Positions 1 through 12,522 of a stretch of DNA of 64,000 bases are shown here, piece by piece. Made by a program: the position numbers and the translations under genes. Where the stretch lies: NCBI RefSeq assembly GCF_000224145.3, contig NC_020171.2, forward strand, positions 1,371,008-1,435,007, written 5' to 3'. Every line of letters starts with the position of its first letter. Within the stretch, counting starts at the first letter, position 1. Origin of the DNA: Ciona intestinalis (Eukaryota > Chordata > Ascidiacea > Phlebobranchia > Cionidae). Below the pieces are notes generated by a model. It was given only the letters and a program-made list of their open reading frames with translations, ran no database searches and was not told the DNA's origin.

Positions 1-1165
1 AAACGTGTCCCGTCTTTACCCACTCTACTCTGAGTATATGGTACTATAGTAAGATGGGAATTAGCGCATAATATCCTGATCGTGTTTTAAACAATTACCA
101 ACGATATTTTACAGTCGTGAAAATACGGTTATATAATTCTTTAAACATTGTTTATTATATATTAATAAAGACGATGAATTCGTACGATAGAAAATTCTAG
201 AATAGAACACATATAACAATTCTAGTTAGAAAAAAATTAAAACAAATTGACTATATCTTGAAAATCAGTAAAATATTATCCCATATATCGAACATACATT
301 CAGCCTAAAGAGTGTATTTGGCTATAAAGCGAACAAATCAAAAAACCTATCTCGTCTCGGTCTTTTACTACATAAAACTGGCGTCTTGCTCTCGCAGCGT
401 TACCAAGCATGGGGTTATGTTTTGCTCTGGTGACGCAGAGACAAAATTTACATGTAAGTTTCAGGTTCGTGAATGTTTTCGTACCAAAATCAGCCTTTCA
501 ATTTATAACTTGGTTAAAAGTTGTCGTTTAGAGCTTCCCGTACCAGTATGTGAAAAGATAACAGTTTTAAAATCTATTTTACGGTTTAGTTGTTGTAATA
601 CCTTGTGTGTAGAGTAAGGGGTTTATGGTTTATAGCCTCGCCTAGTTGTGAAGTATAGTTTGCATTTCTACATTAAAGTTTGTCTTTTTAAAAATTACGA
701 AAAATTAAAAAAAATAGTTAGCGTATAGTTTCGTGAATGTTTTCGTACCAAAGCATGGCGTTAATACGGGTATAAAGTATTGCGTATAGACTTGAGTGGG
801 CTATGGTAGGCTACCTAAAACAGACAAGGTCCAGTGATCAAACAGTTCCGTATTCTAAACCACACAGAACTAGTTTAGGGAAGTATACACATAACATACT
901 GCTTTTTATTCGTCCGAAGCTGTAGGGTAGATATTTTAGGGCGTAGGCTGAACTAGTGAAACGATTTAAATGTCTTAATACAAAAGTTACATTTTATATA
1001 TTTATTGCACAGTTGTTTTTAAATAAAACAGTCTCAGTTTAAATAGGTTGTAATATTTGTAGTGAATATAAGTAGAAAAAAAAACGTTATTTATGCACCT
1101 AAATTTCGGTATTAATTTATTGAACAGAATAACTATAAAGTCAGCAGTTATATCTGAGTTAAGTT
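1..1165. other. AT-rich intergenic sequence with MITE fragments
   Basis: No convincing coding sequence. Bases 1-150 hold parts of two adjacent copies of the MITE described elsewhere (the words gatcgtgttttaaacaatta and tacggttatataattc recur in other copies). Two stretches near 463-487 and 729-752 share the word cgtgaatgttttcgtaccaa, so part of this region is a degenerate duplication. An open frame at 312-617 has no ATG at its start and no recognisable protein similarity. Confidence 0.6.
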
Positions 1166-2395
1166 ATGAATCAGAAAGCGTTATTTGATTTGATTGACGA
1201 TGCTACAGTCTCGTTTAAAGTTACATGGGCTCAAAAGAAGAAAGGTTTTGAACACACCGGCATAGTACTTGTACTAGATGATGTCCCGGTCTGTACGCTT
1301 GATTTTGGACCACCTGCTAACATTAGAGTCGGCCCATGGGACGGTTCGAGCTGGAATGAACTGAAAACGCCATTCGCTGTCGTGTATTTTCAAATGGAAA
1401 TCGCCCGTAAGATAATACAGGGCAGTATTGAAAATATTGACTTGATAAGATCTGGCAATTTGGAGGTTGTTAGTACAACTGAAGAAAACGACGAATTGCG
1501 AACCCGTTTTCTTTCAATGATCGTTTCTACTTTACATTGGGCTTACTCAAATAAGGTCGCAGCGAAGGAAATGATAAGAAATATGCTGGACATGCAGTTG
1601 GAAAGGTATCACTTGGTCGAAAACAACTGTAGAAGCCACGTTGTCGCAGTGTATAAGATGGCACAAGAGAATTGGGACTTCGCTTTTCAAGAGAGCAAAC
1701 TTTTTGAAGAGATGTATAGTATTGCAACACGTGATGCAACAAAAATTGCAAAGGCTTCGATAGGTTCTTTGTGGGTTATGGCCTTTACACCAGTTGTTGG
1801 GCCAGCGGTAGCCGGCTTGGGGTATGCAGTTGCTCGAGCATTAGGCCGAAAGTCTGACGCATCTGTAACCTACGGGAAAGCAATCAAAGGCGCAATTGCT
1901 CTACCGAAAGTGCCCGTACGCCGTTTAAATTCCATGTCTTCCAGTTGTACAGTAATGGATGGCGAAACCGTATGTTCCTTTGGGCACAGTGAAAGTATAA
2001 CCACACTGCAAAAGCAAGGCGCTTTTAAAGGGTATGGTTCAGAATCCGGAGAAATATACATGAGATATTTTCAATCTATTCACAAATTAGACCAAGGAGA
2101 TGCAAGCGATATAGACGTCACTTATTTCTTCATTCCGCCAACGGAGATACAAGCAAGCAGAGAGAATATTCTTGAGATTTTACACGACATGTTAATGCGT
2201 GAAGTTGCACCTAGACTTGCACGAGTGCCAGACAAACTAATTAGGGAAATCGTCAGCGACGAAAAAGGGTCAGATGAAATTTTATCCGAATTCAAATCTA
2301 TTTTAGGCGATTTCGGGCAACCGGTTTCGGAAGACTCATTAATTTTAATGTTCAAGTCGCACAACCTGATGCACTTTGATACTTTTACGTTGTGA
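1166..2395 (+). CDS. Intronless 409-residue protein, possible LRAT/papain-like fold
   Basis: A long uninterrupted frame starts at an ATG after an AT-rich leader and ends TGA; an AATAAA lies about 250 bases downstream, so this looks like a complete intronless gene. Near the N terminus H30 sits in a hydrophobic strand (EHTGIVLVLDD), and about 125 residues later comes ENNCRSHV (N154, C155). The order His, then Asn-Cys at the start of a helix, recalls the permuted papain-like cores of LRAT/NlpC-P60 and PPPDE proteins, where the Cys is the nucleophile. Residues about 200-226 are hydrophobic and could enter a membrane, as in LRAT-type enzymes. The C-terminal 180 residues are not recognised. The family link is tentative; that the frame is a real gene is much safer. 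Confidence 0.6.
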   Translation: MNQKALFDLIDDATVSFKVTWAQKKKGFEHTGIVLVLDDVPVCTLDFGPPANIRVGPWDGSSWNELKTPFAVVYFQMEIARKIIQGSIENIDLIRSGNLEVVSTTEENDELRTRFLSMIVSTLHWAYSNKVAAKEMIRNMLDMQLERYHLVENNCRSHVVAVYKMAQENWDFAFQESKLFEEMYSIATRDATKIAKASIGSLWVMAFTPVVGPAVAGLGYAVARALGRKSDASVTYGKAIKGAIALPKVPVRRLNSMSSSCTVMDGETVCSFGHSESITTLQKQGAFKGYGSESGEIYMRYFQSIHKLDQGDASDIDVTYFFIPPTEIQASRENILEILHDMLMREVAPRLARVPDKLIREIVSDEKGSDEILSEFKSILGDFGQPVSEDSLILMFKSHNLMHFDTFTL

Positions 2396-2424
2396 TTTAT
2401 AACTGATATTGTTTTAACGTTAGG

Positions 2425-2515
2425 GGTAATTAGTGGGCCAACTCTGGCCTAAATCCAATACCAGGTCTGTATGGCGTGCTACGCTGTGGGACCTCACTCA
2501 TACAGAATATAAAAA
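2425..2515 (+). repeat. SINE tail, type B
   Basis: This stretch matches the end of the second tRNA-headed SINE type (words tctggcctaaatcc, ggacctcac, atacagaata). Other copies of the same tail lie near 5440-5560 and 39570-39650 on this strand and near 8260-8340, 29920-29980 and 60325-60410 on the other. Confidence 0.55.
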
Positions 2516-2646
2516 TCCTTTTTAACGGATCTTAATCTTTTCTATACTTTTTCTTATAGCATGTTTAAATGACTGTGGTTTTGCTGTTGACTGTCTTCTT
2601 TTTACTGTTTTAACAATTTAATCTTTGCTATCGTGTGTAAAATATA

Positions 2647-2652
2647 AATAAA
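2647..2652 (+). terminator. Polyadenylation signal AATAAA for the 409-residue gene
   Basis: AATAAA lies about 250 bases after the stop codon of the intronless gene, on the same strand and before the next repeat copy. Confidence 0.55.
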
Positions 2653-2893
2653 CGTTACATAGGTGAATTTTTAAGACTTTTTATTTTGTTAATGACTGAC
2701 AATTCAAACAACCCTGAAGGAACACTGGGTTGGAGCAATTTTTTAATTGCCCTGTCCAAGGATACACACACTCACATAATGGCGAAAGCGTCTTCGAACC
2801 TCTGAGCTAGCAGGCGCAGTACAACCACTAATGTGTAATGCTGGCGCCGGACAGATAAATAAGAAAAACCGACATGGTAATATGTTAACCTAC

Positions 2894-2986
2894 CTTGTCA
2901 TGTGATGTCAATACACTTGGGTTCCCCGACACGGCAGCTGCTGAAACAGCGACAAAGAAAATTAATCGCAACACGTTTTTATCCAT
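2894..2986 (-). CDS. Lone first exon encoding a signal peptide
   Basis: Reading leftwards from an ATG at 2986, the frame encodes a classic signal peptide: a basic start (MDKNVLR), a hydrophobic core (LIFFVAVSAAAV) and a small-residue cleavage region (SG), followed by about ten residues. It then meets a good donor (AAG|GTAGGT) at 2893. No acceptor or continuation is visible between 2396 and 2890, which holds only SINE pieces. Either the rest of the gene lies left of the window, with the 409-residue gene nested inside an intron, or this is a decayed or chance exon. A TATA-like word on the minus strand near 3196-3205 could serve it. Confidence 0.35.
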
Positions 2987-3530
2987 GGTTTTTAGTCACC
3001 GACGATCCTATTAAATAAAGAAATGTTAACAGATTTAAATTAAAAGAAAAGTTATCTTCCTGTTTGGTAAAAAATAAAGAACATTTTTTTGGATTACATA
3101 ACGCAGTCTTCTACCCCAAAATATAACTAGTTTACCACACCATGTAGTTAATTTCTTTTTAACGAAAAAATGGCCTGTTCATTAGCGCAGAGTTCTTATA
3201 TAACCAGTACTGTTCCATCTGTCATTTAATCCACTTGATTTGGTATTTAATGAATTTGTTCTGTTTAAGTACTGTTTGAATTTCAAATGCACTTGTCGTT
3301 TTATTCAAGTTCTACCTAAAAGTACTCAAGTAAGACGAACTCAAATTTAAAACCTTTGTTTTACATCCGGGTATTGATTTGCGCTTCAAATTAGATGAAT
3401 TAATAGGATTATACTATGTACCAATGTGGGGTTAAAATACTTCAAAGTAATATCGTCTGGCTTGCGCTTTTCGATTATTGTGTTCGTCGCGTTTAGGAAT
3501 CGGTAGGTTGTAAATACAGCAAACATATAG

Positions 3531-3700
3531 TAGAGTAGGGAAAGATGGGACACCTTTTCATTCTATGTTCTCGTCCCATTTGGTAGTAAAAAATATTCTC
3601 ACGACTTCCATAGACCGTTGTTACTTGTTTGGGACACGCGCAGGATATTTGGATATTACTAAATATGTCCCATTTTCCTTTCCCCTACTCTATATAGATT
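3531..3700. mobile_element. MITE copy (GATGGGACACC/GGTGTCCCATC family)
   Basis: A non-coding element of about 190 bp with terminal inverted repeats of roughly 25 bp (tagtagagtagggaaagatg at the left, its rough complement ending in the word ccctactcta at the right). The interior is shared by all copies: ttctcgtcccatttggtagt and ccatagaccgttgtta. There is no coding capacity. Confidence 0.8.
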
Positions 3701-4466
3701 CGTGTTATAACGACGTTCGTTGCCGGGCACGCAAGTAATACAGCACTACGCATATAACCAAGTGTCATTACAACATACGTTTAAATACAGAGAGTTAAAA
3801 TTTGCCCAAATGTTCAGCTATAAATACTGATACCCTGTTCAGAGAGCGTTGGAACATTTCTATGTTGGTAACCATGGTGGAATTGGGGAATAACCTACGC
3901 TAAGTCTGCAGAAAATTTTTAGTTCTGCAAATTGTACGAAGTAGTTTGAAATTATCATAAAAGCTATAATTCTGGTCTTATTATTGCATTTGTGAATATT
4001 TGAAATAAGTAGGCAATTTACTATACCTTTTCTGCATGTAACATACACTCAAGGCTTTGTTTACAATAAAGTAATCTTGCCAACCAACTAAACAGAACTT
4101 ATTTATTTTTTGACCCTGGTATTATACTGTGTATCTACAGACCGCATTCTAATGGACTGAAGATCTCACCTTAATAGATGAGACTAACAGACTAAGCGAG
4201 TACGAGGTGTGTGAAACAGAACACCTATGTTCCAACGACTGTCAATGCACCGCCACCCAGAATAACTTTTATTTATTCACCCCTTAGATATTATACATAA
4301 ATAACCTTATTCAGCAATCAAATGTTGTCTAAATTTTCAGTCATACATTGCAAAAAATAAATACCTCGCCACAGATAATTGATAAATATTATAAAATGGG
4401 TGTTAATAGTTTACATTCATTCATTCCTAGAGATAGATAACCTCATTCACCCACTGCCAAACAAAC
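3701..4466. other. Upstream region of ANKAR
   Basis: No exon recognised. A short piece of SINE-like sequence (tgtgaaacagaacacctatg and caatgcaccgccac) lies near 4205-4265. The remainder is AT-rich and presumably carries the ANKAR promoter and leader. Confidence 0.5.
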
Positions 4467-7400
4467 ATGACGGACATAGAATTTGACGATGAGGGATGGT
4501 CCGCCATTCACCACTGTGTGGCAGCAGAGAAAGAGCTTTTAATGTCGATAGAAAAGTTTGTAACGAGCAACGAAGAGTTTCTTGAATGCGAGACAAAAGA
4601 TCGGTTTCATCGGACACCACTTCTGCTTGCTGTGGCAAAAGATAAAACAAAAAGTGTTGAAAAACTACTAGAGTTAGGTCAGTGGAAATGTAATATGTTT
4701 ATTTTGACAGGAGCACTTGCCATTAGCCCAGGGGTTATGGGTTCAAGGCTCGATGCTGCTACCATTGTGGGCATATGTGTCCTTGGACAAGACACTCAAT
4801 TAGAATTTCTCTTTAGTGTATGAAACAGAACACCCATGTTATAATGACTGTCTTGACCTGCCACGCAAGGATAAACAAGTTAAATTCATTCATCGTTCAC
4901 ATACAAAGTTCTATATGCTGTTGTAACTTGAAACGGGCAACAGGTGTATAAAATAGAACACGCATGTTATAACGACTGTCTTTTACCCGCCAGGCAAAGA
5001 TAAATAAGTTATATTCATTTATTTATTCAAGGGGCTCGCATCACGGCACTGGACGCATACAACCATGGGGTTGTAGAAATATGTGCCATGACTGACAATC
5101 TAGAAATGCTGAGTCACTTTATTGAAATGAATAATCCCGAGCTCGCTGTTTGGAAGCGACTCATCAAGTTTTTGTCAGCGGACACAGACGAAGAATCTGA
5201 AAAGGTGAAAAAATAAAGTTACTTATGTCAAGTTTTGTTCTATGTGGGTGAGGTCTTTCAGTCTTGTAGGTCATTGGACCTGTGATTTAGGCCATGGTAA
5301 GTCTATTACTACATTTTTTTATGTCAGGCATAATTTAACTCTAACCACGAAACATATGTGTCTTGGGCAAGAGACAAGACAGTAAATAGACATTGCTACA
5401 ACCCAGAGGTCACCATTAAGTTAGAGCACCATGGGTGTCCAGATAAATGAGTAAAGCACTAAATCTGGCCTAATTACCAGATCCCATGGCCTGCCATACT
5501 GTAGGACCCCATGTCATCCGTAATACAGAAAATTCCACTGGCCCGGCCCAGTGCCTCCCCATGTTTGGTGCCTATGTTTATCATTTATTCATTACACAGG
5601 CAGCTATTATACTGGATAAAATCACCAAAGAGCAAGATGGAGAAGTTGTGAATGAGAAAACTTATTGGGAACCTTTTGTTCAAGCCTCTGGCGTGTCTGC
5701 TGTTATAAAAGTTAGTATGATTATAAAACATGTTATTTTAGCTGATTAGTTTGTATGTATAACTGATATAACAAAATCCCACCAAAAATGTACCTATGAA
5801 ATTTCATTTGTTGTTGCTCAAACACAGTGGTTCCTTATGTGGTGTCCAAATGATCACTAAATTATCAAAAAAGTCAAAAAATAGCCATTCATAAAGTTAT
5901 CTATGTTCTAACTTGTAAGCGGGCACAAGGTGTATGAAAGAGAACACTCATGTTATACTGACTGTCACTGTCTTGGGGCACAAGGATAAATAAGTTTCAT
6001 TCATTTCAGAAAAATTCAATGTACCACAAACTATAATTTTTAGGTGTGCAAGTCCGCTGCAGGAGACACTGTTAAAGTTCGCAACCTGCACATTCTGAAC
6101 AACATTATTCATCACCCTGTGGTGCCAGGAATTCTGGCCAAAGCTGGCGGTATCAAAATCCTAATTTCACTGGTCACGAAAAACTTGAAAGGGGCCTCTG
6201 TTCCAGTGCTTAACATTATAAAAGAAGTCTTGTTTTCCAACCCAGAAATGGCAGGACAAGTTTGTGACGCAGGGTTTCTACCAATTGCAGTAAAACTAAT
6301 GAGCAGGTGACTTGTATTTTCATTTAAATGGCCTCTAAATGACTAGTGCACTATTTTAGGGTATTGGGCCAACTTTGCCATAAATACTGAATTTTCTGAT
6401 ACTTTTGCTCTTACATTTTTGTTAAACAGTACCAAATATACAAGTTTAAGACATTGTACTAATGTGACCTTTATATGGGTTTTGTTACATTCTTTTCACT
6501 GTGTAGTTACAACAATGTTTTCCATTCAAATCACACAATGGTTAAACCACTATACACTATTCAGTGTTGGGATTTAAATTCCTTATATATCACAGAACAA
6601 AAGCTTCTGTAATATAAGATTCAAGTGTGTATGATTACATGTGTTTGTTGTGCTTTGATTTACTACAGAAGTAGAGTATATTATTGTATTTTATCATGTC
6701 TAATTAACTTTTTCCAGTCTTGATTAGTATATGTTATAACTCCACATATAGCATAAGATTGAGCAATGTACAATGAGTGTGTGGTATATAAAACAAAATC
6801 ACCAAATCTAGACCCTAAAATTCTGCAAAAATAGTGAATGAAATATAACACCCATGTTATAAGAACTGTCGTTGCCCCGCCACATGAGGATAAACAAGTT
6901 TAATTTATTCATTCACATTTATTATAACGACTGGTATTGGCAGTTATTTAAACAAGGTACATTCATTCATTCAGCCCTGAAAAGCTGGCCGTAGAATCTG
7001 TTGCAAACGTGGTTGAATCAGTTGGAGCAATTGCATCATCATCACCAGCAATGCAGAAGACCGTTGGAATGACTTCCCTCATCTTTAAATCCCTTCTTGG
7101 TCTCTTTCAAGTACAGGAGCTGCAAACTTCCGTGAGGTAGGAGTTTTGTATGGTGTATGAACCATGGACACCCATGTTATAACTCGACAGTGAGCATAAG
7201 ATGTATGAATACACCATGTGCGTCTGGTCTATAAGAAGACACCAACGTTATAACTTGACAGTGAGCATGAGGTGTACGAATACACCTTGTGTGTCTGGTG
7301 TATAAAAAGACACCCCTGTTATAACTTGACAGTGAGCATGAGGTGTATATGTGTGTCTGCTGTATAAGGAGACACCTTTTTTCATAGACCTTATACCAGT

Positions 7401-10400
7401 TTACGTGTTACCATATGTCTTAATTTGTTGGTAATTTTAAAATACATGTAATGCAAGAAATGTCAAATCTAGGTTGCTGTCAGCGCTTACAAACACCACC
7501 AGGAAACTTGTATCAGGAAATAAGGAAAACCAGACTGAATGTATTGACTGTGAAGGGGCTGCACCACTTATAATGGTTTCAAGGGCAAATAAATACAGAG
7601 ACCTGCAGACTAGTGCTATTAGGGTATGGTACATGAATGTGTTCATAATTTTTTTAACAGATTGGTAAATTGTATAAATTTGTAAATTTGTTTGTGTTTT
7701 TATTTGTTTTATTTTTTGTTTCACTTACTTTTTTATACCAGTCACTTTTTTTGTAACTTTTTGGGTGATTGTCTTTCTGTATGACTGACATTTTTGAAAA
7801 CCCATATGTAACCACTGGGTTGTATCAATTACAGTTAATTGTTTTACCCAAGGACACATGTGCCCACAGTGGTAGCAGCAACAAGCCTTGAACCCAATAC
7901 CTCTGTGTTAACCACAGGGCCAAATGTAATCACCCATACATTCCAGGCACTTTATGAGTTATCATTAGATAACATCTACGCGTCCAACAACATATTAGAG
8001 GAAGGGGCAGTTTTGCCATTAATGCAAATACTAAAGAAAAGTCGTGCTTTATCTTTGCAAGAAGCTATTTCTCTTACACTGTGGTCGTTGGCTGGTCCGG
8101 ATATTAACAATAAAAGATCAATGGCATCTATGATGGGTGAGAACTTTAATGATTTATTTCAGTTGTTTGGCTGTGTAACGTAAGGGGTTTGGGTTCAAGG
8201 CTCACTACTGTGGGTCTGTTTGACTGTTTTTAATTTATTTATGTATTTTTTCTGCTTTGTGGGTCCTACAGCATGGGGTGCCATGGGACCTGGGGTTTAG
8301 ACCAGATATGGTCTTTACCCTAACACCAGGGTGCTATAACCCATTGGTGACCACTAAGTTGATGTAATGTACGTTAAGTGGCTTGCCCAATGACACATAC
8401 GCCTATCAGTATCAAGCCTCGAACCCTGGTATCCTTTTGTTACAATGCAAGCCCTTAACCACTGAGTCACAACATATACATATATGATAACGATATTTAT
8501 CATTTGCAAACTATATATTAAGCTTAATACATTATGTATTAACCAGGTGTAAATCTTCTAATTGAGTTTCTTGGAGCTGCTGGTCCAAGTGCAGAGAATC
8601 TTAACTACATTGGTGCAGAAGGATTAGGTAAGTAACATGTGTTTAATGGACAATATATACACATTATACAATATAATATAATATAAGGTTTAGACGGGCA
8701 TAATCTGGATTTTTGCACTGCATTAAACAGTAAACATTACAACCAATAAGTTAGATTTGTTTCATGAAATGAAATAGGCCTCTTGACATGAATTTATGTT
8801 ATGTTAAAATGTAGTAGGCCTACTATAATGTATGTGTATTACTCTGAATGAATGTAACTTACTTTATTCTCGCGTGGCGGGAAAACGACAGTCTTAATAA
8901 CACGGGTAATACTACACCTCATGCCAGCTTACAAGTTCCCATGTATTTAACTTATGTTAATTTCCAGGCGTACTTGCCCAGGGGGCTCATAACAAACAGA
9001 TGGCAATTGCCGAAGCAAATGGAATACAACCCCTAGTGAGACAACTTAGATCCGCAAGCACTAATGTTGTAACATCTGTTATACAAACCTTACGACACCT
9101 GTGTATTGGAATAGGTAAGTTTACATAGAAATCCACTTAAAGTATATGTTGCTGTATTTCATTTGTTGCTATATTCCAACTTTTCGTTTTAAATGTTTAT
9201 TTTTATCTTCGCTACTGTAATCGAGGAGACAAATAGCTTGTAAATGAACAGGAACATTTTACTAGTTGGAGAAAAGACCTCACTTATTTAGAATTGTCTA
9301 GGTTTTTATCTTTTCTTCATTGTTTAGGTTATGTAACCAACACGGCAAACCAAACTACAATTGCTCAATCTCGTGGCCTTAAATTCCTTGTAGCTTTAAT
9401 GGCGCACTCTAAAGCTGAGATGATACAAGTTGAAGCAGCTCTTACACTTGCTGCCATTGCACTTGGTGGGTTGAATGAATAAATGAATAAACTTGTTTAT
9501 TCTCGCATGGCGAAGCAACAATAGTTAGTATATCACAAGTGTTCTGTTTCATATACCTCATGCCTGCTTACCAGTTACTGAGTATGCAACTTTCTTGGTA
9601 ATCCTTTTTTGAATGTATGGCTGGCAGTTTAGACAACCCGTAAGTGACCACTGGGTTAAAGTAATTGCCATTAAGTGTCTTGCCCAAAAACAGATATGCA
9701 CAATGGTAGCAGCGTAGGTCTTTTTATACACCAGACAGGAATGGTGCTTTTTTACACCCCAACAGTGAGCATAAGATATATTCTTCAACACCTCATAAGC
9801 ACTCATAATAACAACAAGTTACGTTTCAGTTACACCACAGTCGCAGTAACATCATTGTTTAAAGATTCAGAAGAGAAACCTTGAAAGTAAGAATACAAAA
9901 ATGATAATCAGATTTAGTTACAGTATTCCTTATCAAAGCAGAAATAGCCGGAGATTTTTTTCAGAAAGCCAAATTAAAGTACAGCAGCTATAGAGTAGTG
10001 TGCAAATATTTTTTGTAAATTCAAAGGGCATGTAACAACGTCATACTTTATATATATATATACTTATATATTGTTTTTTCAATAGGCCACAGTGAAAACA
10101 TAGCAAGCCTAGAAGAAAATCCTGATTTTACCTTTCTACACATTATAAGGTAAAGTTACTTTTCTTTTTGAGTGACTGTCGTTTTCCGGTCACGCAAGAA
10201 TAAATAAGTTACATTCATTTATCCAATATTTTATATATTATTACAGTTTCATTTATTCATGCAGGCTCTTGTATTCCAACAATGATAAAGTTGGCATCCT
10301 GGCAGGCACAGCGCTTGCTACATTTTCATTCAACAATGTTTTACAACAGAAAGCCATAGCAGAGTGTGGGGGCGTAAGATGGCATAACTTTGCTCCACAC

Positions 10401-12522
10401 TTAACCAGCAAGGATGACATTGCTGCAATTAATGCAGCTTTTCAGGTTGGGGAAACACTGGTTTTATTAAACGTTTTATTAGGCAACACTTTTTTTAAGT
10501 TACTCTAAAAGCTTTTCTGGGTTAAATTTGTTATTTTGCATGTCAAAGTACTTTATATGCTATATAGGAATAGAACATATGATTCATATATATATATATA
10601 CATCTTGCTCACTGTTAAGTTATAACATAGGTGTCTTCTTATACACCAGACACACATGGTGTGTTCATACACCTCATGCTCACTGTCAATTTATAACACT
10701 TTTTATGCAGCCAGCACACATAATCTGTTTACACCCCTTATTCTCTCATTAATTTCTAATCCCAATAAGCCAATACATCCAGGCTGTTGTTCTGTCTCGT
10801 ATAATACCTGATGAGGAACCAGCTGTGTCATCAGCCGAAGGGATTAAAGAACTTGTTAATCGACTCGAACACACCAAGAAAGATCATTCAAAAGCTTTAG
10901 CTGCAGATTGCATAGCCAGGCTGTCGCATACCAGAGCAGGTAAGGAATTATGAAATTTTTTTTATATTACCTAGCGGTCACTAATTGTAAATCAGTTCTA
11001 CTTAAATAATGAATAAAACTTACTTATTCCTTGCATGGCAGAACAACGGCAATTGTTATAACATGAGTGTTCTGTTTCATACACTTTGTACCACTAACAA
11101 GTTACCACATATGTAACTTCTGGGTGATTGTTTTAAAATTTGAGCAATAATTTATTAGAATTGAACTTTACATACAGGTGTTCCTTCTGCTATGGTCTCA
11201 ATCAATGTGATTCCACATTTGTGTAAACTACTGGAACCACAAAATGATCAGGTATGATGTATGTTTGTGGTAACTTTGGATTTTTTAATGTAAATAAATA
11301 TTACCAACATATAGTTACTAAAACCTAGTAAGTTTGTCCAAACTGACAGAAAAACAATAAAAAACACAAAGGTATATATGTGGTAACTGTTAAGTGTCAA
11401 CGAGGTGTTTGAAACAAACCACCTGTGTTATATAACGACTGTTGTTGCCCCGTTAGTATAAATAAGTTACATTCATTCATTATTTAGAAATAATTGATTT
11501 GTCTCAGTTGTATAATTTGGCAAAATTTAGTTTTTTAATTTCTTTATAACAGGTCCGTGGTGCAGTAGCTGTCGCGCTCGGTTACCTTAGCTTTGACCAC
11601 AAGGGGGAGAGAGAGATCTTGAGAATGTGCCGAGAAAATCCTCACTTTATTCATGTCCTCAAATATTACACAAAGAACTACAAACTGTCGCCTGCATTTC
11701 TTGAGGCTTGGCAACATTGTGTACATGTTGGCTTGCCCTGTACTATGTAAGTATGTTTATGCAATTATAAAATGAGTGTCTTCTTATACACCATACATAC
11801 ATGGGGTATTCTTTTTTACTACTAAATTTTAGATATCTTTTTTTTGCTCCAGGTTTTCCAATTTTTCATCTTTTTATTTTTGTTTTTTTCGGTCAGGTCA
11901 AAAGAGAATCAGAACGATTTCATTCAAACTTTAAGCCAGAGTTTCACTGGAGCTTTTATGAAACCACCTAAAGATCTCTCCCCATCTATTCTCACTCTTA
12001 CTGAAGATGCTGGGGGCTCCAGGTCACACAGTCATCATCAAAGGTTGTGAAAATTGAAGTCAAAATTACATACGTCATAAGTGGGCAAGAGGTGTACAAA
12101 ACAGAACACCCATTTTATAACGACTGTAGCTTCTTCGCTACGCAAGGATAATAGTTTTATTTATTTAACCAAGTAAAAAGACATGATTAAAACTTATTTT
12201 ACAATATTTCTTTAGGCTACTTATCCTGGGTCTTAGCTCCCTAAATGTATCCCAGAACCAAAACTGATTAAAATTTACAGTTTTTTAAAAATTTTATAGT
12301 TCTCGTGCGTCACAACTGTTAGCGACAATCCACGATGACATGTCGCAACTTCATGGTCGGTCAACTCACTCGTCACGCTTCACTCGACATTCACACTTGA
12401 CTGCATCTGTGCAACAGCACCACCCAGGGAGCAAAAAGAGCTTTTCCCCGCTGTCGCAAGATGTAGGTCCGAGTATTAGTCAACAGTCACAGTTGCCACG
12501 AATTACATCTGGGCAAAGTTAG
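4467..12522 (+). CDS. ANKAR: Ankyrin and armadillo repeat-containing protein
   Basis: Seventeen exons with consistent phases: 4467-4677, 5032-5204, 5600-5710, 6044-6306, 6975-7136, 7473-7623, 7947-8136, 8547-8627, 8968-9114, 9328-9465, 10086-10149, 10265-10445, 10783-10939, 11178-11251, 11553-11746, 11897-12043, 12300-12522, together about 888 residues. The N terminus holds ankyrin-type repeats (residues about 8-110; RTPLLLAVAKDKTKSVEKLL). The rest is a run of armadillo-type helical repeats (for example LQEAISLTLWSLAG, AALTLAAIALG, AVAVALGYLSF). The last 120 residues are Ser/His/Gln-rich and probably disordered. Order and wording match the ANKAR family, a likely scaffold with no enzymatic residues. 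It is shorter at the N terminus than the vertebrate proteins as I know them, so an upstream exon could be missing. Introns carry SINE and 71-bp satellite copies. Confidence 0.9.
4720..4890 (+). mobile_element. SINE, tail type A, in ANKAR intron 1
   Basis: A B-box-like tRNA segment (gggttcaaggctcgatgctg) is followed by the family body (tgtccttggacaagacactc, gaaacagaacacccatgtta) and a tail ending in attcattcat. A second tail fragment of the same family follows at about 4925-5030 and runs into the acceptor of exon 2. Confidence 0.75.
7150..7372 (-). repeat. 71-bp satellite, about 3 units
   Basis: Three head-to-tail monomers lie inside an ANKAR intron. Each has the words ggtgtatgaatacaccatgt, ggtgtataagaagacaccc and ttataacttgacagtgagca, or close variants. 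Confidence 0.8.
8262..8480 (-). mobile_element. SINE, tail type B, nearly full length
   Basis: Read on the minus strand, a tRNA-like head with A-box-like (actcagtggttaaggg) and B-box-like (agggttcgaggcttgat) words is followed by the shared body (cattgggcaagccacttaac) and then by a tail ending ccatgctgtaggaccca. The head and body match the type A SINE but the tail does not. Confidence 0.65.
10605..10745 (+). repeat. 71-bp satellite, about 2 units
   Basis: Two diverged monomers (gtgtcttcttatacaccaga, cacctcatgctcactgtcaa) lie directly upstream of the ANKAR exon at 10783. Confidence 0.75.

Noticed and set aside
312-617. Open frame of about 100 codons
   Set aside because: It has no ATG at its start, is Cys-rich by chance composition, shows no similarity, and overlaps a degenerate duplication.
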